From: Takakia lepidozioides
Lineage: Eukaryota > Streptophyta > Takakiopsida > Takakiales > Takakiaceae
DNA length: 64,000 bases
Assembly: GCA_030704615.1 (NCBI GenBank)
Contig: CM060731.1
Coordinates: 73,266,756 to 73,330,755, forward strand
Direction of reading: 5' to 3'
Shown: in pieces, positions 1-10,041 of the stretch
Layout of the letters: every line of letters starts with the position of its first letter
Position numbering within the stretch: the first letter of the stretch is position 1
Program-made: the position numbers and the translations under genes
The notes under the pieces: model-generated
What the model was told of the DNA's origin: nothing
Databases searched by the model: none
What the model saw: the letters and a program-made list of their open reading frames with translations, nothing else

Positions 1-179
1 GCAGAGGATGTGCCACCTCCAGCAGAGCAGGATGACATGCATGGTACGGCGGAGTTGCCTGCCATGGTTGCTCACACTCCATTGTGGGGTACGAGCAAGG
101 ATTTGCAGCAAGCTGCTGATGGACGGGTGCAACAAGCTGGGTAGAAGCTTTTGTACCGTCAGGAGAGGAGGAGAGTGCG

Positions 180-1300
180 GTGATTGCACCACCACCTCAG
201 TTGTCGCCATTGGACACCACACCTCTTGTGTGGCAGCGGCCGGATGAAGGCATTTGCCTTCTGGACTTGTTTGGCGGGATCAGCACCGGATTGGCTGCTT
301 GCTACAGGCAGGTGTGCCGTTACCTGTATGTGGAGAGGGATGAGACTGCACGACGCGTCTCACTGCGCCATGTGCTCAGTTGGTACAGCAGTACCCTGAC
401 TTGTTGCCTGTGTCTGCAGTTCGTGGATACCAACAAGCCTTGCCAGCAGACATTTCCTTGTTGGGGGCGCAAGATTGGAGCAGGTTGGCTCCATTGATCT
501 GATAGTGGCAGGTTGGCCCTGCCAAGGGCATTCATCAGCCGGCATGGCAATGGATTGCGAGACTCGAGGACGGGTCTGTTTTGGGAGATGGTGCGGATTT
601 TGCGCTGCTTGCAGCTTCATCAAGCTGTATCTCCAGCATACATCTTGAGAATGTACCACTGATGGGTGATTCTCGGGCCAGGGTGATGGCCAGTGTGCAT
701 CAAGTCCGGTCGTGGCTTGGGTCAGCAGTGTTGCTGGATGCAGCTGCAGTGGGGTCACGGGCTCATCGTCCACGACTATGGTGGACTAACTTGATGCCAC
801 CCGCACTGCTCAAGCGTGCATTTGATGGGGTGCAGCGGCCAGCACACCTCACCGTGGATGGCATTTTGGACACAGGAAGGCAGTCTCAACGTGTGAGACA
901 CGATGACCGTTCGCCTTTGGCAGTGGTCAACAGGGTGGGTCAACCACGAGCAGCATTACCTACACTGCTCAGCTTCCCAGGATCCCATGCTTTTCGGGAT
1001 GGTGGACCTGGCCTCCTGTGGGATGCTCAGTTGCAGCAGTTAGTGGAGCCTAATGCCGACGAGCGAGAGCGGGCTATGGGGTTTTCCACTGGGACCACGG
1101 CGGTGCCTTCTCTTTCTGAGGCATCACGTCGTCAGGTGTTGGGGCAAGCAATGGATCTCAATTGCTTGACCTGGATTGTCAGCTTGGCTATGGCTGAGCA
1201 ACGTAGAGTGCGGAGTGCACTTCCCTTGACGGTCTCTCTGCCTACCGAGACGGTACAGGCAGCGAGTGGGGGCGAGCCGGTGAGGACCACGAGGTGTAGA
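180..1300 (+). pseudogene. C5-cytosine DNA methyltransferase domain of copy A polyprotein
   Basis: Predicted to transfer methyl from S-adenosylmethionine to cytosine C5. Motifs occur in canonical order over about 900 bp: motif I LDLFGGISTGL (near 258-290), motif II YLYVERDE (321-344), motif IV GWPCQGHS with the catalytic Pro-Cys (codons near 517-522), motif VI ENV (647-655), motif VIII RAHRPRLWW (near 758-785), and a C-terminal block with RERAMGF (near 1064-1083) and RRQVLGQAMDL (near 1127-1160). The motifs lie in more than one frame. One break is a missing G near 371 relative to copy B, another falls near 540. The last block recalls DNMT3-type enzymes, while PCQG recalls Dnmt1, CMT and bacterial enzymes, so I do not assign a subfamily. 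It lies just upstream of the reverse transcriptase. Confidence 0.85.
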
Positions 1301-1619
1301 CATCCATGGCACATGTGGGAGGTGCTCGAGGTTCAGAGGGAGTTGGCAGCGAAGGCAGCTGTGATGGATGAGGTTGGGGATTCTTCTCGGGATGAGGAGG
1401 TTCTCAATGATGAGATGATGGGGCAGGATGAGGCCTTGTCATTGACTGAGCAGGAAGGGGGTACTGCTCAAGAGGTTGCAGCATAGCAACCACGGGACGC
1501 GTCCTCTACCTCTAAGCCCACTGGACTTAAGGTTGCAGTTACGGAGGACAATTGGGAGCCTGACATTGGACCCATTGTCACGGAGGAGAGAGACGACGTA
1601 TACGGCGGTTCCTGAGGGC

Positions 1620-3000
1620 TTACAGGAATTGCTTTGCCTTCAGTTTGAAGGACTTGGGAGCACTGAAGGGTCAAGAGATCCGTATTGAGTTGGCCACTGA
1701 CACGCCAATCTTTCGGAGACCCTATAGATACAGTGACATGGAGAGGTCTTTGATTCAGATGAGGACTCAAGATCTCTGGGAGGCAGGTTTGGTGGAGCTC
1801 TCTGGTGGAGAGTATGCTTCAGCCACAGTGATGCCAGCTAAGAAGGATGTCTATGGCAATTGGACGGAGAGACGTATGTGCGGTGATTACCGGCCTGTAA
1901 ATCGTCAGACCAAGTCCGATAGGTATGCCATGCCAACACCAGAGGAGATCTTTGATGCCATTGGGCATTCCAAGGTCTTTAGCACGTTGGATTTACGATC
2001 CGGATATCACCAGTTGCCGATCAAGGAGGCGGATAAGCAAAAGACGGCATTCTGGGGGATCAATGAGCACGGGAAGGATTGCCTATACCAGTGGCGGTTC
2101 TTACCATTTGGGCTTAAAAACGCTCCCGCTGAGTTTCAAAGAGTCATGGACAGGATTCTAGCAGGGGTGGAGTTTGCTCGGTGCTACATAGATGACATCA
2201 TCATCTTTAGTGCTACGGTGGAGGAGCATGAGAGACACCTTCAGGGGGTATTTGAGCGCTTTGAGGACGCACGGATTGAAGTTACATCCGGGCAAGTGCA
2301 AGTTTTTCCACAACCAGATTGAGTATCTGGGTCACATGATATATCCTGGAGGATTGGGGGTACAGCAGACTAAGGTAGAGTCCATTGCACAGGTTCCACG
2401 CCCCACGGATGTGAGCCGAGTCGAGCTTTCATGGGGTTAGCAAACTATTACAGACGGTTTGTTAAGGATTTAGTGCCATTGCAAAGGCTCTAACCAAGCT
2501 GACCAAGGTGGACCAGGAGTGGCAGTGGGAAGATGAGCAAGAACAAGCTTTTCAAGAGCTCAAGGCGAGGTTGACCTCGGCGCCCATCTTGAGACGACCT
2601 ATCAGGGGCGTCCTTTTCAGCTGCATACAGATTGGAGCATGCTGGGGCTTGGAGCGGTGCTCACACAGGTGGATGATGAGGGAAGAGAGTTCGTAGTGGC
2701 TTATGCTAGCCGCTCGAACAATGCTGCAGTCTAAGTATAGCTCATATGAGGGAGAATGCTTAGCTGCAGTGTGGGCCGTGGCACACTTCAGGTGCTATCT
2801 ATACGGCAATCTCTTCACCCTTGTCACGGATCACCAACCACTCAAGTGGTTGATGGAGTCAGACAAGCTTACGGGGAAGCTTGCACGGTGGGCACTCATC
2901 CTTCAAGAGTATGACTTTCAGGTGGTGCATCGACCGGGTTTGGTCAATCGCAATGCAGATGGGTTGAGTCGCAATCCATGCACGAGCCAGCAGGATGACA
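1620..3000 (+). pseudogene. pol: Reverse transcriptase and RNase H of copy A
   Basis: Copies element RNA into DNA and degrades the template. The RT runs from the FAFSLKDLG-like lead-in through LDLRSGYHQL, the LPFGLKNAPAEFQ block and the catalytic box YIDD (near 2188-2199). The frame then slips near 2263, where copy A has TTT and copy B has TT, and the thumb continues in another frame (GKCKFFHNQIEYLGH). RNase H follows with its acidic residues in the contexts HTDWS, YEGECLAAVWAV, LVTDHQPL and NADGLSR (2580-2970). The tether and RNase H type match Ty3/gypsy (17.6/297-like) polymerases. In copy B the RT is open over 317 codons together with the linker from the methyltransferase. Confidence 0.92.
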
Positions 3001-3279
3001 CTGGAGCTCGGTGGCATGGTGAGACGGACGAGGAGATGGTGCCCGGATGGCATGCATCTGCATTTCTGTGTATCTTGGCAGCGGAAGGCCAGGTTGGACC
3101 TACAACAGGGATGACTGTAGATCAAGTGTCTGAGGACCCTGAGGCCAGCAATGAGCAGGTGGCGCCAAAGATATACATGAGGATTCAGTTGTGTTGGACT
3201 ACCTCCGCACTGGAGACACGGCAGCCACTATGACTGCCAAGGAGAGGGATCGGATCCTACAACGAGCCAAGAGGTTCAG

Positions 3280-4440
3280 TGGGAGGGGACACACCTGCTC
3301 CGAGTGTGGGAGGATGGTCGAGTGAGGATTGTGCCTCACCCAACACAGCGGGCACGGTTAGTGCGGCATGCCCATGAGGAGTTGGGGCATTTTGGGGTGC
3401 GACGCACTCATAGTCTACTGCAGGGCAGTATTGGTGGCGTGGTATGCACACAGAGGTGCAACAATTTGTGGCTAGGTGCATGGTGTGTGACAGGGTGCGT
3501 GCTTCATTCAACGCCCCTACTCCACAATTGCACCCTCTTCCGATCATGGGATTGGGCTACAGGTGGAGTCTTGACTTCGCAGGGCCGTTGCCACTGACCA
3601 TGCGCCACAACAAGTACGTGTTGGTGATGGTGGAGCACTTCTCCAAGTGGATTGAATTGGTTCCATTGCCTGATAAGGCTAGTGAGGGAGCTGCGTATGC
3701 ATTCTTGGATTGTGTGCTTAGCCGATTCGGTGCTCCAGCTGAGGTACTCACGGACCAAGGAGAGAGTTCTTGGGGGAGTTTCAGGCTTTGTGTGACAAGG
3801 CCTTGATAGACCACCGCACCACTTCTCGGGATCATCCTGAGGCCGATGGCTTGGCAGAGAGAGTTGTTCAGACAGTAAAGAGGGGTTTGCGCAAGTATGG
3901 CTTGCAGAAGGGACACCTAGGAGATTGGGACCTTCAGTTACCCTGGTTAGCCATGGGCTACAGGTTCAGCAAGCAAGCATCACTTGCCTCCTTCTCACCA
4001 TACTTTCTTCTCTTTGGCCGAGAGCCGGATTTGCCTACATCCATTCGCAGAGAAGCTGCTACAGTTCTTAACCTTGACGATCCGGACGTGTGGGCACGTG
4101 CATGTGAGCAGCGTGCAGAGTTGTTCAAGAGAGTCATGCCCATGGCTTTCGAGAACCTTGCCATTGCACAACACCGTGATACGTTGAGGTATGCTACCAT
4201 ACGTGGTGGGGGCTATCGTCCTGGGGTTCGGAGATTCAACCCTGGTGACTATGTCTATCTGCAGCAGACTGCTCCTACGACCCTGGATGTGACTGCAGGA
4301 CGTGTTATTTTGAGGGTTCGAGAGGTCTTGCCCTCAGGCGTCTTGGTCTTGGAGGGTCGGGATGGCATAACTTGGAAGGACCATGTGCGTAATTGTGCGC
4401 CATGTCACCTTCCGAATGTCGATGGCAGGATTGACCCAAA
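3280..4440 (+). pseudogene. int: Integrase of copy A
   Basis: Inserts element cDNA into the host genome. The N-terminal HHCC zinc domain is visible (HAHEELGHFG, then CMVCDRVR, near 3360-3500). The catalytic core has the D,D,E triad in LDFAGP (near 3572), LTDQG (near 3752) and GLAERVVQ (near 3857). The C-terminal part (near 4200-4430) is rich in beta-forming sequence (PGDYVYLQQ, RVREVLPSGVLVLEG), as in the small barrel domain of gypsy integrases. Frame shifts near 3425 and 3765 separate the pieces; copy B is open across the zinc and core domains. Where chromoviruses carry a chromodomain, this family has a PHD finger. Confidence 0.9.
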
Positions 4441-4451
4441 ACCTGGCAGTG

Positions 4452-4613
4452 GTATCTGCAGGTTTGAGGTGCATGTGTGTGGGTCTGCTAAAGGGGCAGC
4501 CACCATGCTGGTGTGTGATCGATGCTCTAGAGGTTGGCATATGGGGATGCTTGACTCCACCTCTTGAGATGGTTCCAGATGGGGATTGGTTATGTCCACA
4601 TTGCATTGGATAG
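4452..4613 (+). pseudogene. PHD finger at the C-terminus of copy A polyprotein, frameshifted
   Basis: PHD fingers fold around two zinc ions and usually bind histone H3 tails. Here the pattern is partly readable as CGSAKGAATMLVCDRC then GWHMG. An extra G near 4546, relative to copy B, moves the second half (TPPLEMVPDGDWLCPHC) into another frame. The first cysteine pair is also altered in copy A. The intact version in copy B shows the full Cys4-His-Cys3 spacing. It sits directly after the integrase C-terminal domain. Confidence 0.85.
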
Positions 4614-4873
4614 TGGGAGTGGATACAACCATGGAAGGCTAACAAGAAACGCAAGGCCCCAGCTACTAGGAGACCTTGAACACACGAGGTCCTGGCTCAA
4701 GTTCACAGATTGCAAGACGGCGACTAACGATGGGGCTACTCTTGTACCCGGCCTCTTGGTCTATAGAGTTTGAGTACAATAGGGACAGTGATAGAGGACT
4801 TAGTACGGCTGTGGCTATTACATCTTGTAGCTATCTGGAGGTAGAGGGACCTATCCACCAGCTAGGGGGGCGA

Positions 4874-4947
4874 TTGTGCAGACTACTTTATTGTGCATAT
4901 ATGTGTGGTGTGGTTTGGACAGCGATGTGTTATGTATGCGCACGACA
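4874..4947 (+). repeat. 86-bp repeat, copy 1 (shortened by an internal deletion)
   Basis: This is the sequence between the G-rich polypurine tract and the TGTCAAG LTR start. It begins TTGTGCAGACTAC and ends CGCACGACA. The other copies are at 5746-5831 (+), 5424-5509 (-), 39236-39321 (-) and 39675-39760 (-). This copy lacks roughly 12 bp that the others have. Confidence 0.8.
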
Positions 4948-5423
4948 GCTGTCAAGTTAAATAAGCACAGTGTGAAAACAGCTAGAATAAAACTAGTTAT
5001 TTGTATTTAACACTTGGATTTAGGTCAAGTGTTAAATCAGGTGTCAAGTTTAGTTTGACACCTGGTCCGTCTTATCTTCACGAGAGCGGCAGTCGCGCGG
5101 CTCATCTTTCTCGAGTTGAGCCTGCACGACCGAGCTCCTGCATCGTTTAGATTTGAGTGTGCTTATGTAGGGGTAAGGTTGTCGAGCCAGGGGCACCCCA
5201 AGCTATGGGGACTTCCACCCAAACAACCTGTACCCCTACATTCAAATCAAAAATGCAGATCGGATTCGCAGGAACTGAGAATAAGATGGCCGCGCGACTG
5301 CCGCTTGTGAAGATAAGACGGAAGGTGCAACTAAATATGCTGATTTAACACTTGACCTAAATCCAAGTGGTTAAATACAAATAACTTTATTCTGCTGTTT
5401 TCAACTGTGCTTATAATTGCAGC

Positions 5424-5509
5424 TGTCGTGCGCATACATATCGCTACACAACTACATCGCTGTCAAACCACACCATACATATTTGCACAATAAAGTAGTC
5501 TTGCCACAA
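5424..5509 (-). repeat. 86-bp repeat, copy 2, in the inverted arm
   Basis: Reverse-complement partner of the repeat at 4874-4947. It is followed by the complement of the polypurine tract (TCGCCCCCC). Confidence 0.8.
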
Positions 5510-5745
5510 TCGCCCCCCTAGCTGGTGGATAGGTCCCTCTACTCCAGATAGCTACAAGATGTAATAGCCACAGCCGTACTAAGTCCTCTATCACTGTCCC
5601 TATTGTACTCAAACTCTATAGACCAAGAGGCCGGGTACAAGAGTAGCCCCATCGTTAGTCGCCATCTTGCAATCTGTGAACTTGAGCCAGGACCTCGTGT
5701 GTTCAAGGTCTCCTAGTAGCTGGGCCTTGCGTTGCTTGTTAGTTA

Positions 5746-5831
5746 TTGTGGCAGACTACTTTATTGTGCATATATGTATGGTGTGGTTTGGACAGCGATG
5801 TAGTTGTGTAGCGATATGTATGCGCACGACA
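5746..5831 (+). repeat. 86-bp repeat, copy 3, forming the outer right end of copy A
   Basis: Ends CGACA at 5831, immediately before gag sequence of the second gypsy family. The same terminus bounds copy B at 39236, so it behaves as the outer U5 end of the family. Confidence 0.75.
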
Positions 5832-6625
5832 GGGGGATCAGGCGGGCGGCCTGGATCTGGCTCTGGGGGGACAGGGAGTGTGGGAAGTAGTAGTGCAACT
5901 GAAGCTGGGAATACTGTGAATATCGTGGGGCCAGAAGCAGGGAGTGCTCAAGGGTCACCACTTGGTGGAAGATCCACCACAAAAACAACAGGTCCAGAAG
6001 GACCAGCACCAGCAAGGGTGCCAGCACCTGTCAGTGGGCAGAAGGTAGGGCCACAGATGGCGTTACAACCAACACGGGAAAAACCACATTTTCCAATATA
6101 TTCAGGAAAAGGGGATCCCGATGTACACATTAGCCAATTTGAGCACATGTGTATAGTGAACAATGAGAATGGCGATGATGCCAAGATGAGATTGTTTCCT
6201 TGTTCACTTATCAAGAAAGCAAGTGAATGGTATGCAAGATTCCTGATAATCATTTCCTAACCTGGAATGGCTTGAATACAACATTTCGAAATAGGTTCAG
6301 GACAAATAAAACTGAGGATGAAGTGTATGGAAGTTTACAACAGTTGAAGCAAAAGAAGCATGAAACTATTGAGGAGTATATGGAAAAGATGGAATTGATG
6401 ATGAAAAAACTGGCTGCAGTACCAGCACCCGGTTTACAGAAGACTTGGTTTGTGAGTGGACTAAGACCAGAGTTGCAAAAGAAAGTGGATATGTTACCCC
6501 ATAATACAGTGGAGGAGGCATTTGAAACTGCGAACAGAATTGAGCAATTGGGAATGCTCAGGAGAGAGAAAAGGATGATGAGGACTCTGAGGATGAGTCA
6601 GATGAAGAAGAAGAGCAAGAACTAA
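5832..6625 (+). pseudogene. gag: Gag capsid region of second gypsy family
   Basis: Structural protein of the virus-like particle. A Gly/Ser/Pro-rich leader is followed by a Retrotrans_gag-like core: HFPIYSGKGDPDVHISQFE, then KASEWYARF, then in a shifted frame LTWNGLNTTFRNRF and ETIEEYMEKMELMMKKL. The break near 6240 and another near 6570, where an acidic DDEDSEDESDEEEE-type stretch continues in the next frame, show one continuous gag with small indels. The start codon is not visible, since the 5' end is cut by the repeat ending at 5831. Confidence 0.8.
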
Positions 6626-7260
6626 AAAGAAAGAGTAAGAGAAAGGAGAAGTTGAAGAGGGATAACTATGAAAAAAGATTGGAAGAAATCTTGAAGAAGT
6701 ATGCCACAGAGGCTGCAACACATTGGAGGAAGGGTGTATGGTGTGCAAAGTGCCAGAATGAAGGCCATACCACCACAGAATGCCACATGAAGGAGAAACA
6801 CTGTACTATCTGTAAAATGGATAACCATTCTACTGAGAATTGTTACTACAACAGAAGGACAGCTGCAAGAGAACCTAGGCAAGTAAGGGTGCATCAGGTG
6901 CAGCCCCAGCCAAGAAGAAACAATGATCAGGACCACTATGGTAGGTCTGGTGGTTATAACAATGGCATGGAAGGGAGAGGTAATTCAAGAGGGAATTACC
7001 AAGGAAATTCCAGAGGCAACTATCAGGGTAATCCAAGGGGGAATTACCAGCCCGGGAATCAGGATTATAGAAATAATCCAAGAACAGACCAAGGGCGAGG
7101 ACCCAATGGTGAAGAACTATGTTACTATTGTAATCAGCCAAGACATCGCAAGGCAGCCTGTTCATTCTGGATAAGACACCAGAATGAGATGAGAGCTCCT
7201 GTGAATGAGGGCCCAGTGGTGGCAGCTCACATGGTTAGGCCATGTGTTGTACAGAAGTAA
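6625..7260 (+). CDS. gag: Nucleocapsid region with three CCHC zinc knuckles
   Basis: Binds element RNA during packaging. Three CX2CX4HX4C knuckles can be read: CAKCQNEGHTTTEC (about 6748-6789), CTICKMDNHSTENC (about 6802-6843) and CYYCNQPRHRKAAC (about 7120-7161). Between the second and third lies an Arg/Gly/Asn-rich tract with the short tandem repeat GNSRGNYQ (near 6970-7050), typical of flexible RNA-binding linkers. The lead-in is a lysine-rich helix (KRKSKRKEKLKRDNYEKRLEEI). The frame ends at a stop at 7258-7260, and the protease follows in another frame. Confidence 0.85.
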   Translation, partial: KRKSKRKEKLKRDNYEKRLEEILKKYATEAATHWRKGVWCAKCQNEGHTTTECHMKEKHCTICKMDNHSTENCYYNRRTAAREPRQVRVHQVQPQPRRNNDQDHYGRSGGYNNGMEGRGNSRGNYQGNSRGNYQGNPRGNYQPGNQDYRNNPRTDQGRGPNGEELCYYCNQPRHRKAACSFWIRHQNEMRAPVNEGPVVAAHMVRPCVVQK

Positions 7261-7414
7261 GTACAATGATAGTAACAAGAAGTAAAGCCAAACTAATACC
7301 TCCAGTAGTAGAGGAAGAAGATGATAATGAAGGTGGCAATGATATGCCTGAAGATGAAGAGACTTGGAAAGATAAGAAGGAACTGCACAAGGAAGTGGCA
7401 GATACTATAGGGAA

Positions 7415-7936
7415 ATGCAGAAGAGTACTGATATTCCTGTGGCAGATTCCTCTGATTCTGATGGAGAAGAAGAAGGGAGTGAGGATGAAAGAAGAAAAGA
7501 AGATGCAGATATGCAAAGTAATGAAGAGACTTTGGCTGAAGTAATATGCCAGACCAAAGCAGAAATTACTATTGGACAGCTATTAGCTGTGGCACCTTAT
7601 TGTAGGCACAGGCTGCTGTATCAAGCAATCAATCGAATTGCCCAAGAGACAGGAAACACAGACCTGAACAGCAAGGTGACCAGTTATAATGTGAAGCCGG
7701 AAGGGCGAGAAACAGTCATAGACTTTGATGATTCTATGCCAGTAATCCAATTGAGAATTGGAAGCACAGAACTAACTGATGTACTGATAGATGGAGGTTC
7801 TGGAGTCAATATCATGACAGACCAATTAAGGAAGAAGCTTGGTCTAAGTAACATGAAACCAGCCCTATTTACAGTAACAATGGCAGATCAAAGAAGTGTA
7901 CAGCCATTGGGATTGATAAGAGGAGTTAAGATATAG
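7415..7936 (+). CDS. Retropepsin-like aspartic protease region
   Basis: Would cleave the polyprotein. The active-site loop reads VLIDGGSGVNIM (near 7780-7815), with Asp-Gly-Gly in place of the common Asp-Ser/Thr-Gly. It is preceded by the strand VIQLRIGSTELTD and followed by LGLSNMKPALFTVTMADQRSVQPLGLIRGVKI, as in gag-asp proteases of plant gypsy elements. A stop follows at 7936. The flap-to-C-terminal part (LLLGRPWLKQARVFHD, near 8005-8052) continues in another frame. The upstream 120 residues are acidic linker. Confidence 0.8.
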   Translation: MQKSTDIPVADSSDSDGEEEGSEDERRKEDADMQSNEETLAEVICQTKAEITIGQLLAVAPYCRHRLLYQAINRIAQETGNTDLNSKVTSYNVKPEGRETVIDFDDSMPVIQLRIGSTELTDVLIDGGSGVNIMTDQLRKKLGLSNMKPALFTVTMADQRSVQPLGLIRGVKI

Positions 7937-8518
7937 ATACAAAAGATGATCTTTATGATCACAGTAACTGTGTTAAAGATGGATGAAGTCATGGAGGCTT
8001 ACTCCTTATTATTGGGACGTCCGTGGCTGAAACAGGCCAGGGTATTCCATGACTAGAATTCTCAGTTACTAACCGTGCATAATGGGATACACGAGATACA
8101 AATTACCACAAAGAAATCTAGTAGATTACCTGCTACAAGAAGACCTCGAGGAGTCAGAGAGTATGACTGGAAAGGAGGACTGGATGAGGAGCAAGAAACT
8201 ACTCTATTTGCTGCACACCCAGAGTGGGAGCAGGTTGCAGAGATGCGGCTGGAAAGCCTAAGTTGTTTTAAGAGGTATCTGCTGTGGTGTAGTGACAGCA
8301 ACACCTACTGAAAAGGAAACCAGCAGTTACCCATCACATTTCTATGAAGAAAGAGAAGGAGAAATGGAAATCCTAGAGGAACCAGCCATGGTGAGCTTAC
8401 AGGATGAAGTGGTGAGTGGTTGGACAATCACAGCTGATGAGCAAGTGAGGGAAGTGAATGTGGGAACTAAAGAGGAACCGAGGATGGTGAAAGTAGGAGC
8501 TGATTTGGAGCGGAATTT

Positions 8519-9303
8519 TTGAAGAAGCTAAAAGCTTGTTCATCAAATACAGAGATGTTTGCTTGGAGCTATGAGGATCTAAAAGGGATACCACCTGAAG
8601 TCTGTCAGCATAAGATTGAACTGGAACCAGGGTCAGTACCAATCAAGCAGGCGAGGTACAGAATGAATCCCAACTACGCACAGAAGGTTGGAGAAGAGAT
8701 TAAGAAGTTGGCTAAGGCTAAGTTTATATACCCAATAGAGTATACAACTTGGTTGTCACCCATTGTTATAGTCCCCAAGAAGAATGGTAAACTAAGAGTA
8801 TGTGTGAACTACAAGAAGCTGAATGCTTGTATGAAGAAAGATCCTTTCCCTTTGCCATTCACAGAAGCAGTATTGGACACTGTGGCAGGCCATGAGATGT
8901 ACTCATTCATGGATGGGTTCAGTGGTTATAATCAAGTGCAAGTGGCAGAAGAAGAGAAGATCAAAGGAAGACAGCTTTCATCACAGACTGGGGTGCTTAT
9001 GCATACAAAGTCATGCCCTTTGGACTTTGTAATGCACCAGCAACCTTTCAGAGAGTAATAAGTGAATCTTTTCATGAGTATCTGGATGATTTCATGCAGG
9101 TGTTCTTGGATGATTTCAGTGTGTACAGCTCTAAGAATGAGCACTTGCATAAATTGGAGTTATGTCTGGCCAGATGCAGGATGAGAGGTCTGGGCCTGAA
9201 TCCAGAGAAGTGTACTTCTTGTGTGAACTCAGGGGTGCTTCTGGGACACATTGTGTGTAAAAAGGGACTTCTTGTGGATCCCAGGAAGACAGAGGCCATT
9301 AAA
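8519..9303 (+). pseudogene. pol: Reverse transcriptase fragment of second gypsy family
   Basis: Fingers and palm are recognisable: HKIELEPGSVPIKQ, VVPKKNGKLRVCVNYKKLN (with I in place of the first V), SFMDGFSGYNQV, then after a frame slip near 8970 the VMPFGLCNAPATFQRV block and the catalytic FLDDFSVY (near 9102-9125). The thumb begins (HLHKLELCLARCRMRGLGLNPEKC, in parts) and the element-typical LLVDPRKTEAIK ends at about 9303. The expected LRSFLGLAGYYRRF-type segment and the RNase H are absent. The sequence instead enters a coiled-coil ORF without a stop. Confidence 0.85.
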
Positions 9304-10036
9304 GCCTCTCTACAAAGAAATAAACAGTCAAGCGGAAAAATGTACAAAGGCAGAGGCAGAGAATGTTGAGCAAATGAACCTCATTGTCGATATGAAGAAT
9401 ACAATCTGTCGCAATGAAGATACTTTCAAGCAATACAAGCAGATTGAAGCTGATCAAGAGAAGTACATCCTGGAGTTGCAACAAACGCTCCTGGCCAATA
9501 GAAATGAAATCTCGGTCACTAACAAGGCTTGGAAGGAAGCTAATAATCTACTTGCTGCCTACGCGAATTTGGTTGAACCTCATGCGAAGCGCATGGAGAC
9601 TTTACAACAGCAGTTAGAAGTGTACAAACTCAGAGAGGAGCATACTCTCAGAGGAACCACAAGCAACTTGGTGGATAACAGCCTTATGCAGGTCTGGTTA
9701 GCACAAGGGCCAGTGGAGGGCAAAGCACCACGAAAGCTCACCCAAAGCGAGATGAATGAGCTCAGACTGCAAGTGCAGAACATTGCCACAACTATAGACA
9801 ATGTCTATAGTAGGATAGCAGAGTTACAGGAGGATGTAGACGGACTGCAGACTCAAGTGGAGGACCTCACTTCAAATATCGACAAAAGAGTCTATATCCC
9901 TCAGGAACAGCTAATGGCTTCTTATTTACAAGCCAGAACTTTGGCTTTTCAGTCTTCACAGGAGGTGCAGGAGATGCCAATGATACAAGAGCCAGTACCA
10001 ACCAACACCACAACAAGTCACTGTACCAGTAGCTGA
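9303..10036 (+). pseudogene. Coiled-coil ORF fused behind the RT fragment
   Basis: About 240 residues, dominated by Glu, Gln, Lys and Asn with heptad-like spacing of hydrophobics (AENVEQMNLIVDMKNT, EADQEKYILELQQTLLANR, ELRLQVQNIATTIDNVY, ELQEDVDGLQTQVEDLTSN). I predict two or three coiled-coil segments and no enzymatic motif. The end (PVPTNTTTS) runs into a Pro/Thr/Val-rich linker that continues in the next frame (VTVPVAEPVVTTTTPQPPQPE). This suggests that it and the following ORF were one protein of about 640 residues. Function unknown; a structural or particle role is a guess. Confidence 0.55.
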
Positions 10037-10041
10037 ACCTG

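Larger units (their letters stand above)
4640..5745. repeat. Fold-back (inverted) 3' end of copy A: 3'UTR and LTR duplicated head to head
   Basis: The segment from about 4640 to 5175 (3' untranslated end, polypurine tract, LTR start TGTCAAG at 4950) is followed from about 5176 by its own reverse complement. The second arm ends near 5742 with the complement of the sequence at 4640-4670. Each arm is roughly 500 bp. The centre lies within the LTR, where the reverse-complement text ending AGGGGTAAGGTTG runs into forward LTR text TCGAGCCAGGGGCACC (compare 39395 and 50743). The last 70 bp of the LTR is absent from both arms. Confidence 0.85.
1..5831 (+). mobile_element. Ty3/gypsy retrotransposon with methyltransferase and PHD finger, copy A (5' part outside window)
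   Basis: The visible order is C5-cytosine methyltransferase, reverse transcriptase, RNase H, integrase, PHD finger, polypurine tract (near 4862-4873) and LTR sequence from 4950. The start of the window matches copy B (minus strand) near 44670, so gag and protease lie off the left edge. The two copies are nearly identical at nucleotide level wherever I compared them, so the family moved recently. The right end at 5831 finishes in CGACA, as does the outer end of copy B at 39236, and is followed by gag sequence of a different gypsy family. I infer that copy A inserted into that element. The 3' end is rearranged into an inverted structure. There is no chromodomain. Confidence 0.88.
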
